Shown: positions 55,070-64,000 of the stretch, piece after piece | How the letters are laid out: every line of letters starts with the position of its first letter | Numbering within the stretch: the first letter of the stretch is position 1 | Assembly (NCBI RefSeq): GCF_036588685.1 | Contig: NC_086373.1 | Coordinates: forward strand, 53,265,164-53,329,163 | Direction: 5' to 3' | Length of the DNA: 64,000 nucleotides | From: Mytilus trossulus | Taxonomy: Eukaryota > Mollusca > Bivalvia > Mytilida > Mytilidae | Position numbers and translations under genes: made by a program | The notes under the pieces: model-generated | Database searches by the model: none | What the model was told of the DNA's origin: nothing | What the model saw: the letters and a program-made list of their open reading frames with translations, nothing else

Positions 55070-55480
55070 GCAAAAATGTCGTATATTATTGATATCACAT
55101 TGTAAGTGTTGTCCAAAGACGGATGGTTTCCGGATAATAACTTAAGTATTAGTTAATAGAAATCAATAAAATTTTAACACAATGTTTATAACTACAAAAG
55201 GAAGCTTGGGATTGGTTTTGGGAGTTATGGTCCCTAAGGTTTAGGAATTGGGGCCTAAAGGGCCCAAAACAAGCATTTATCTAATGTCAGTACAAAAAGT
55301 TGTGCATAAGTATTTCAGTTGTTCTGAAATTGTTCCACAATGTTTAATACCATAAGTAGAAGGTTGGGATATATATTTTCGGTAATGGGGCAAACAGTCT
55401 ATCAATAACGAGCCAAGAAGGGGCCATTTTTTTGTAGTTTCAAGAAAATAAATTGGAGTGAACTTTCTTTGTCCAGAATG
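55070..55480 (+). mobile_element. F2 element, decayed fragment
   Basis: 'gtcgtatattattgatatca', 'ggatggtttccggataataa', monomers with 'ggaagcttgggattg' and 'aaggttgggat'. Confidence 0.6.
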
Positions 55481-55748
55481 GTTGTTGAATCACCTAAAAC
55501 CAATGCTTTATGAAATCTTTCTTTGTCCAGAAAACTGTTAATTCAGAAATTAATGAAAGGTTTTTTATTGGGAAAAATGCGACAGAGTTGTCAACGCAAT
55601 AATTTAAACTCACATTTTGAAATGTTTTATAAAATTAAACACGAATTTTCTCAAAATCGTAAATATAATCAAATCACCAAACTGAAATACTATATACTAA
55701 AAAGTAACTACACACTCAAATATTTTTTGGAAAAATTGTTACTTTTTA

Positions 55749-56277
55749 ACTCACCTGACCTGAAAGCTTTTCTCATCACTTGGCGTCCATCGTCTGAAAC
55801 TTGTACAAAAATCTTCTCCTCTGAAACAACTGGTCCAAATTTAACCAAACTTGGCCACAATTATCCTTGGGGTATCTAGTTTAAAAAATGTGTCCGATGA
55901 CCTGACCATCCTACCAAGATGGCTGCCATGGCTAAAAATAAAACACCGGGGTAAAATGTATATTTTGGCTTATATCTTTGAAACCAAAGCATTTAGAGCA
56001 AATCTGACAAGGGGTGAAATTGTTGATCAGGTAAAGATCTATCTGCCCTAAAATTTTCAGACGAATCGGGGAAACTGTTGTTGGGTTACTACCCCTAAAT
56101 TGGCAATTTTTTAAGAAATTTTGCTGTTTTTGGTTATTATCTTGAATACTATTATTGATAGAGATAAACTGTAAACAGCAGTAATGTTTAGCAAAGTAAG
56201 ACCTACATATAAGTCAACATGACCAAAATTGTCTGCCAACCCCTGAAGGAGTTATTGCCCTTTATAGTCAATTTTTT
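55749..56277 (+). mobile_element. F1 element, left part of nested pair
   Basis: 'actcacctgacc', 'catcacttggcg', one monomer to 'tttatagtcaattttt', where a complete F2 is inserted. F1 resumes at 58772. Confidence 0.7.
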
Positions 56278-58771
56278 TCAATACAACCGCAATTCAATTT
56301 TTTGGTCGTATATAGGTATCACGTTTGAGTCGTCATCTGTGGCATCCTAATACTTTTAGTTTTCGCACTCTTAACTTAAGTTTAAGTCAATAGAAATTTA
56401 TGAAATTTGAACACGAGGTTTATGACCACAAAATGAAGGTTGGGATTGATTTTGGAAGTTTTGGTCCCAACAGTTTAGGAATTAAAGGGGTAAAAAAGGG
56501 CCCAATTCGGCATTTTCTTGGTTTTTGCACTATATCTTTAAGGCAATAGAAAAGAATGAAATTTTAACACAAGGTTTATGACTACAAAAGGAAGGTTTGG
56601 ATTGATTTTGGGAGTTTTGTTCCCAACAGTTTAGGCATAAGGGACAAAAAAAGGGCCCAAATAAGCATTATTCATGGTTTTCACACAATAACTTTAGTAT
56701 AATTCAATTGAAATCAATGAAATTTAAACACAAGGTTTCTGAACATTAAAGGAAGGTTGGGATTGATTTTGCACCATAACTTTAGGAGTAGGTCCGATAA
56801 GGACTGATTCTGGCCTTAAATTTCAGGTTCATCTGACGAAAGATTTTGACCACTTTTTAAACACTTAAGTGTCTATTTCATTTGAATCAATTAGTTTACG
56901 TGAAAGATTTTAACTGATTTGGCCATTAAAAACGATCTGATTCAAGCTCAAATATGAAAAAGCCACCAAATATGCCGAAAAATGTCACTTTTCAGATGTT
57001 TTTTGTCGAAAATGAAAGTGGCCGCCAAAAAGGGCCAAAATAAGCATTTTCTTGGTTTTCGCACTATAACTTTAGTTTAAGTTAATAGAAATCTATGAAA
57101 TTTTGAAACAAGGTTTATGACCACAAAAGAAAGGTTGGGATTGATTTTGGGAGTTTTGATTTCATCAGTTTAGGAATTAGGGGCCAAAAAAGGGCCAAAA
57201 AAAGCATTATTCTTGGTTTTTGCACAATTACTTTAGTTTAAGTAAATAGAAAACAATGAAATTTAAACACAATGTTTATGACCACAAAAGGAAGGTTGGT
57301 ATTGATTTTGGGAGTTTAGGTCCCAACAGTTTAGGAATTAGGGTCCAAAAAGGGACCCAAATAAGCATTTTTCTTGGTTTTCTCACCATAACGTTAGTAT
57401 AAGTAAATAGAAATCTATGAAATTTAAACACAAGGTTTATGACCATAAAAGGAAGGTTGGTATTGATTTTGGGAGTTTTGATCCCAAAAGAATAAGGGGC
57501 CCAAAGGGTCCAAAATTAAACTTTGTTTGATTTCATCAAAATTGAATAATTGGGGTTCTTTGATATGCCGAATCTAACTGTGTATGTAGATTTTTATTTT
57601 TTGGTCCCGTTTTCAAATTGGTCTACATTAAGGTCCAAAGGGTCCAAAATTAAACTTAGTTTGAATTTGACAAAAAATGAATGGGTTGGGTTCTTTGATA
57701 TGCTGAATCTAAAAATGTACTTAGATTCTTGATTATTGGCCCAGTTTTCATGTTGGTCCAAATCAGGGTCCAAAATTAAACTTTGTTTGATTTCATCAAA
57801 AATTGTATAAATGGGGTTCTTTGATATGCCAAATCTAACTGTGTATGTAGATTCTTCATTTTTGGTCCTGTTTTCAAATTGGTCTACATTAAAGTCCATA
57901 GGGTCCAAAATTAAACTTAGTTTGATTTTAACAAAAATTGAAATCTTGGGGTTCTTTGATATGCTAAATCCAAACATGTACTTAGATTTTTGATTATGGG
58001 CCCAGTTTTCAAGTTGGTCCGAATCAGGATCTAAAATTATTATATTAAGTATTGTGCAATAGCAAGTCTTTTCAATTGCACAGTACTGCACAATGTCAAG
58101 AAATATCTAATTGCACAATATTGTGAAATAGCAAATTTTATTTTAATTAGAGTTATCTTTCTTTGTCCAGAATAGTAAGCAAGAAATATCTAATTGCACA
58201 ATATTGTGCAATAGCAAGATTTTTTTTAATTGGAGTTATCTTTCTATGTCCAGAATCAACTTAAATCTTTGTTATATACAATATACAATGTATATTCACT
58301 TTTTACTACCAACTGATAAATTAGAATAATCTATACCATTCAGTAATAACAAGCAGTTTATTTACATCTTAATATTTAATGATGTATTTAAATGAGTAGT
58401 TATTGTTGCAAACTCCTTTAGAAACTTTAATTGAGATTAGTTTTGGAATAAGGGAAAGGGGGATGTGATTAAAAAAATTGGGTTCAATTTTTCTCATTTG
58501 AAATTTCATAAATAAAAAGAAAATTTCTTCAAACATTTTTTTGAGAGGATTAATATTCAACAGCATAGTGAATTGCTCTAAGAGAAAATAAAAGTTTTAA
58601 GTTCATTAGAACACATTCATTCTGTGTCAGAAACCTATGCTGTGTCAACCATTTAATCACAATCCAAATTTCGAGCTGAATCCAGCTTGAATGTTGTGTC
58701 CATACTTGCCCCAACCGTTCAGGCTTCAACCTCTGCGGTTGTATAAAGCTACGCCCTGTGGAGCATCTGGT
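56278..58771 (+). mobile_element. F2 element nested in F1
   Basis: Starts ATACAACCGCAA after a T-run, has monomers at about 160-bp spacing, ends with TGCGGTTGTATAAAGC, hairpin region and ATCTGGTT. It carries a foreign insert of about 250 bp at 56778-57030 ('aggagtaggtccgataagga' to 'aaagtggccgcc'). Open frames of up to 165 codons on the minus strand are shadows of monomers. Confidence 0.8.
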
Positions 58772-58953
58772 TGTAACTTGTACACAAATCTTCTTTTCTA
58801 ACACTATAGGCCAAATTTAAACAAACTTGGCAACAATCATTACTAGGTATCTATTTAAAAAAGTGTCTAATGACCCCGCCTACCAACCAAGATGGCTGAC
58901 ATCAGTATTTACAGTAACAGGTGAGCGACACAGACTCTTGAGAGCCTCTAGTT
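58772..58953 (+). mobile_element. F1 element, right part of nested pair
   Basis: 'acacaaatcttcttttctaa', 'aaccaagatggc', then AGGTGAGCGACACAG, ACTCTTGAGAGCC hairpin and TCTAGT. Confidence 0.7.
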
Positions 58954-59720
58954 TAAATCTGCATAATATACAGGTGAAATATTCTGTAAATTTAGAAAAA
59001 GAATTAATCTATACAGTGCTTGTGATCAATTTGTATGATTTGTTAAAATTTTGTACAAAATTTTTATTTATAAAATATAAGTTATTTGATTATGTAATTG
59101 AGGGAGTGTATTTTTGTACTTTTTTAATTGACATGTTTATACTCCTTAATCTTACAACAGTCATGACGTAACCAATTGAATTTTAATCAATTAATTTTAA
59201 AGTTCCATTCAATATTTGTATATATTGTATAATCATATGTGAATTTTAAAAGGTTATTACTTTTTACATTTATTCATTTACATGTATGTACATCTCACAT
59301 ATAACAGTTTATGTTATTTTAATCATATAATTTTAATTGTTCAATCACTTTTGAATATGTTATATAAATATATGTGTACAATTTGAAGTTAATCATTATT
59401 ATTAAAATTTTGTAATACGCTATTGTCTCTTTGTCTATATAACATTTAAATCAGTAACTGAAAGCAAGCTCAAAACCTAATGATAAGAAAACTTGCCTTT
59501 TATATATCATTCTTCATTACATCAATCAGGGTATCTGTGGGGTGGGGTGTAAGGTCTATTGCAGTTTTGACCATTCTTGGTTCAAATGATAGGTACTTAT
59601 CTAAGAGGGGGTGCAATAAGGCGTCTGTTAACATGTTATCAGCACATTAATTTTGCCAAAAACAGTTAACAAATATAAAATGCTGATATCAGTTAACACC
59701 AAGCTGAACTTTAATCTACC
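58954..59720. other. No gene recognised
   Basis: AT-rich sequence with a short GGGGTGGGGTG patch near 59540; no exon or element ends seen. Confidence 0.4.
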
Positions 59721-59726
59721 ATTTTT

Positions 59727-59850
59727 AGCTCACCTTGCCCAAAGGGCCAAGTGAGCTTTTCTCATCACTTGGCGTCCGGCATCGTTAACTTTTACAGAAA
59801 TCTTCTCCTCTGAAACTGCTGGGCCAAATTAAACCAAACTTGGCCTGGAA
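59727..59850 (+). mobile_element. F1 5' fragment
   Basis: AGCTCACCTTGCCC...AAGTGAGCT hairpin and the first part of a monomer, cut where the 72-bp satellite begins. Confidence 0.75.
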
Positions 59851-62800
59851 AAACAATTATACCAAGGATGTTTCAAAAGATAACCCATCTAACATTCGTT
59901 ATTTTATTACTATCTAATTACACAATAAAAACCAATGAAAGAGCACCATTCGTTTGATATGTTTGGACTTGATTTTGCCTTTTGATTTTGGATTTTCCTT
60001 TTTGAATTTTCCTCGGAGTTCGGTATTTTTGTGTTTTTACTTTTTATAGTACTATCTTACTACACAATAAAAACCAATTATACCAAGGATGTTTCAATAG
60101 ATAAACCATCTAACATCATAGAATTATATTACTACATCATAAAAACCAATTATACCAAACATGTTTCAATAGATAGACCATCTAATATCATAGTACTATC
60201 TTACTACACAATAAAAAACAATTATACCAAGCATGTGCCATAAGATAGACAATCTAACACCATAGTACTATCTTACTACACCATAAAAAATAATTATACC
60301 AAGCATTGCCATAAGATAGACCATATAACATCATAGTACTATCTTACTACACCATAAACACCAAATATACCAAGGATGTTTCAACAGATAGACCATCTAA
60401 CACCATAGTACTATCTTACTACACAATAAAAACCAATAACTTCAAGCATGGTTCAATAGATAGCCCATCTAACATTATAGTACTATCTTACTACACCATA
60501 AAAAAATAATTATATCAAGCATGTGCCATAAGATAGACCATCTAACATTATAGTACTATCTTACTACACCATAAAAACCAAATATACCAAGGATGTTTCA
60601 ATAGATAAACCATCTAACATCATAGTACTATCTAATTACACAATAAAAACCAATTATACCAAGCATGGTTCAATAGATAAACCATCTAACAGCATAGTAC
60701 TATCTTACTACACAATAAAAACCAATTATACCAAGCATGTTTCAATAGACCGATCATCTAACATCATAGTACTATCTTACTACACAATAAAAACCAATAA
60801 CATCAAGCATGGTTCAATAGATAGCCCATCTAACATTATAGTACTATCTTACTACACCATAAAAAAATAATTATACCAAGCATTGCCATTAGATAGACCA
60901 TAAAACATCATAGTACTATCTTACTTCACCATAAAAACCAATTATATCAAGCATGTGCCATAAGATAGACCATCTACCATTATAGTACTATCTTACTACA
61001 CCATAAAAACCAAATATACCAAGAATGTTTCAATAGATAAACCATCTAACATCATAGTACTATCTAATTACACAATAAAAACCAATTATACCAAGCATGG
61101 TTCAATAAATAAACCATTTAACAGCATAGTACTATCTTACTACACAATAAAAACCAACTATACCAAGCATGTTTCAATAGATAGACAATATAACATCATA
61201 GAACAATATTACTACACTATAAAAACAATTATACCAAGCATGTTTAAATAGATAGACCATCTAACATCATAGTACTATCTTACTACACAATACAAACCAA
61301 TTATACCAAGCATGTTTCAATAGACAGATCATCTAACATCATAGTACTATCTTACTACACAATAAAAAAACAATTATATCAAGCATGTTTCAATAGATAG
61401 ACCATATAACATCATAGTACTATCTTACTACACAATAAAAGCCAATTATACCAAGCATGTTTCAATAGATAGACCATCTAACATCATAGTAATATATTAC
61501 TACAGAATTAAAACCAAGTATACCAAGGCTGTTCAAATAGATACACCATCTAACATCATAGTACTATCTTACTATACAATACAAACAAAGTATACCAAGC
61601 ATGTGCCATTAGATAGACCATCTAACATCATAGTACTATCTAACTACACAATAAAAACCAAATATACCAAGCATGTGCCATTAGATAGACCATCTAACAT
61701 CATAGTACCTTCTTACTACAGAATAAAAACCAATTATACCAAGCATGTTTCAATAAACCATATAACATCACAGTACTCTCTTACTACACCATAAAAACCA
61801 ATTAAACCAAGCATGTTTCAATAGGCAGATCATCTAACATCATAGTACTCTCTTACTACAGAATAAAAACCAATTATACCAAACAGGTTTCAATAGATAG
61901 ACCATCTAACATCATAGTACTATCTTACTACAGAATAAAAACCAATTATACCAAGCATGTTTCAATAGATAGACCATCTAACATCATAGTACTATCTTAC
62001 TACAGAATAAAAACCAATTATACCATGGGTGTTTCAATAGATAAACCATGTAACATCATAGTACTATCTTACTACACAATAAAAAACAATTATACCAAGG
62101 ATGTTTTAATAGATGAACCATTTAACATTATAGTACTACCTTACTACACCATAAAAAACAATTACATCAAGCATGTTTCAATAGATAGCCCATCTAATAT
62201 TATAATACTATTTTACTACACCATAAAAACCAATTATACCAAGGATGTTTCAATAAACCATCTTACATCATAGTACTATCTTACTACACCATAAAAACCA
62301 ATTACACCAAACATTGTTTCAATAGATAAACCATCTAACATCATAGTATTATCTTACTACACAATTAAAACCAATTCTACCAAGCATGTTTCAATAGATA
62401 AACCATCTAACATCATAGTTTATCTTACTACACCATAAAAACCAATTATACCAAGGATCCAATAGATAAACCATCTAACATCATAGTACTATCTTACTAC
62501 ACCATAAAACCCAATTATACCAAGAATGTTTCAATAGATAGCCCTTCTAACATTATAGCACTATCTTACTACACAATAAAAAACAATTATACCAAGGATG
62601 TTTCAAAAGATAAACCATTTAACATCATAAAATTATATTACTACACCATAAAAACCAATAATACCAAACATTGTTTCAATAGATAGACCATCTAATATCA
62701 TAGTACTATCTTACTACACAATAAAAACCAATTATACCAAGCATGTTTCAATAGATAAACCATCTAACATCATAGTACTATCTTACTACACCATAAAAAC

Positions 62801-63000
62801 CAATTATAATACCAATAATGTTTTAATAGCTAGACCATCTAACATTATAGTTCTATCTTACTACACAATAAAAACCAATAATACCAAGCATGTTTCAATA
62901 GATAGACCATCTAACATCATAGTTCTATCTTACTAAACAATAAACACCAATTATACCAAGCATGTTTCAATAGATAAACCATCTAACATCATTGTACTAG
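59851..63000. repeat. 72-bp minisatellite, about 42 copies
   Basis: Unit of 72 bp: 'ataaaaaccaattatacc', 'aagcatgtttcaatagata', 'gaccatctaacatcatag', 'tactatcttactacac'. A five-unit higher-order repeat (361 bp) links 60433 and 60794. One unit near 59935-60050 is replaced by unrelated sequence ('ttttgccttttgattttgg'). 72 is a multiple of 3, so repetitive frames (SIDKPSNIIVLSYYTIKTNY) stay open. Confidence 0.93.
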
Positions 63001-63009
63001 AAAATGATT

Positions 63010-63905
63010 GGTTTTTGTTTTCCTGTTTGGTCCGTTATTCCAGAACTTTTGAGGCAATTACCCCAAAAATCAATTCCAGCCTTCCCTTTGTGGTATGGAA
63101 TCTTTTAGTACAATTTCAGAGGTATCCATACACTTGAACACAAGTTTTTGCTGGAAACTATAAAAATGCTTGTTGTTTGTCCCTTTTTGGCCCCTTATTC
63201 CTATACGATTAGGGCAATTGCCCCAAAACTCAATTCCAGTATTCCCTTTGTGATGTGAAACCTTGTACTACAATTATAGAAAGATCCATATACTTACACA
63301 TAAGTTATAATCATGAAACTAGAAAAATGCTATTTTTTGTCCCTTTTTGACCCCTAATTCCTACTATTTTCAGGCAATTACCCCAAAAATCAATCCCAGC
63401 CTTCCCAGTGTGATATGGAACCTGGTGGTGCAATATCAGAGAGATCCATACACTAACACAAACAAGTTATTGTCTGGAAGTTACAAAAATACTTGTTGTT
63501 GGCCCCTTATTCCCTAACTATTGGTACCATAACCCCCAAAATCAATCCTTATATTCCTTTTGTGGTATTGAACCTTATGGTAAAATTTCATAGAGGTCCA
63601 TTCTCTTAAACTAAAATTATTGTCAGGAAACCAATGTGTCTTCGGACAATGACTACAACAACGGCATACCAATATACAACCTTGTATAAAAATCTTAATA
63701 CAAATTTAGATTTGGCATTTCCCAAAAAAAACAATAATTCAATTTTTGATGAAATCAAACAAAGTTAATTTATGGACCCAATGTGGAACAAATGGAAAAC
63801 AGTGCCCAAAATCATATAACTAAATACAAGGGTAGATTCAGCATTTTGAAGAACCCCAAAAATTCAAGACTTTGGAATTAAACCACATTGAAATTGATCA
63901 AGAAA
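63010..63905 (-). mobile_element. F2 element, monomer region
   Basis: Minus orientation: three or four monomers with 'caattaccccaaaaatcaat', 'ccttccctttgtggtatgg', 'cagagagatccatacact', then 'gtcttcggac' and 'ggcataccaatatac', and F2 interior to 63905. Confidence 0.7.
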
Positions 63906-63930
63906 TAAGCAATGTATATACAAAAAAGGG

Positions 63931-64000
63931 ACGAAAGATACCAAAGAGACACTCAAACTCATAAATCTAAAACAAACTGACAACGCCATGGCTAGAAATG
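63931..64000. repeat. Start of the 41895-type interspersed repeat
   Basis: 'gggacgaaagataccaaaga' and 'ctgacaacgccatggctag' match 41900-41975; the copy runs off the window. Confidence 0.7.

Noticed and set aside
57594..58091. 165-codon minus-strand frame
   Set aside because: Translation of F2 internal monomers (LDPLDFNVDQFENRTK repeated); antisense frame of a non-coding repeat.
60031..62273. Repeat peptides of the 72-bp array
   Set aside because: Frames are broken every few units by indels and no gene signals flank them.

Overview
This is a eukaryotic, AT-rich, intron- and repeat-dense window. I infer a bivalve mollusc, most likely a mussel (Mytilus or a close relative). The reasons are the interspersed families near 41.9 kb and 63.9 kb, the hammerhead-bearing repeats at 15.4 and 16.6 kb, and a tRNA-derived SINE, all of which resemble mussel genomic repeats I know. 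There are no prokaryotic signals. Most of the longest open frames are satellite or transposon shadows; the two real genes are built from short exons that no single long frame reveals.

Gene A (minus strand, 19171 to 8501) can be assembled into 16 coding exons that join in one frame: 999 nt, 332 residues plus stop. A TATA box lies 43 bp upstream of the ATG. The C-terminal half is a divergent AP-2-type (TFAP2) DNA-binding/dimerisation domain. The N-terminal half comes from a tandem array of micro-exon pairs, usually 41 + 28 nt (23 codons), duplicated about five times. A second copy of its last coding exon sits 4.5 kb downstream at 3944-4068.

Gene B (plus strand, 24695 to 47345) has six coding exons, 1311 nt, 436 residues. 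Its N-terminal half is basic and helical. The C-terminal half carries a PD-X20-EVK signature with a downstream Q-containing helix and a beta hairpin, so I propose a PD-(D/E)XK nuclease-like fold. Four 16-bp direct repeats and a 12-bp inverted repeat lie in its putative promoter.

Layout: 1-7 kb holds minisatellites (113-bp, 48-bp, about 166-bp and about 40-bp units) and the duplicated 3' end of gene A. 8.5-19.2 kb is gene A. 19.3-20 kb is a LINE fragment. 21.4-23.5 kb is a 51-bp minisatellite containing a large hairpin. 24.7-47.3 kb is gene B, with introns full of transposable elements. 47.3-59.9 kb is intergenic and crowded with elements and two further LINE fragments. 59.9-63.0 kb is a 72-bp minisatellite, and 63-64 kb is more interspersed repeat.

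Several interspersed families share one anatomy: a hairpin or inverted-repeat 5' end after a T-run, internal tandem monomers, then an inverted copy of the 5' end, a short hairpin and a CTRR/CTTG-like 3' end followed by T. This matches non-autonomous Helentron-type (HINE) elements. A paralogous empty site supports insertion between T residues without target duplication. I call them F1 (AGCTCACC), F2 (TATACGACCGCA), F3 (ATGCCCC), F4 (AGGGCTCC), F5 (TGTCTCGC) and F6 (CCCGTCAAAA).
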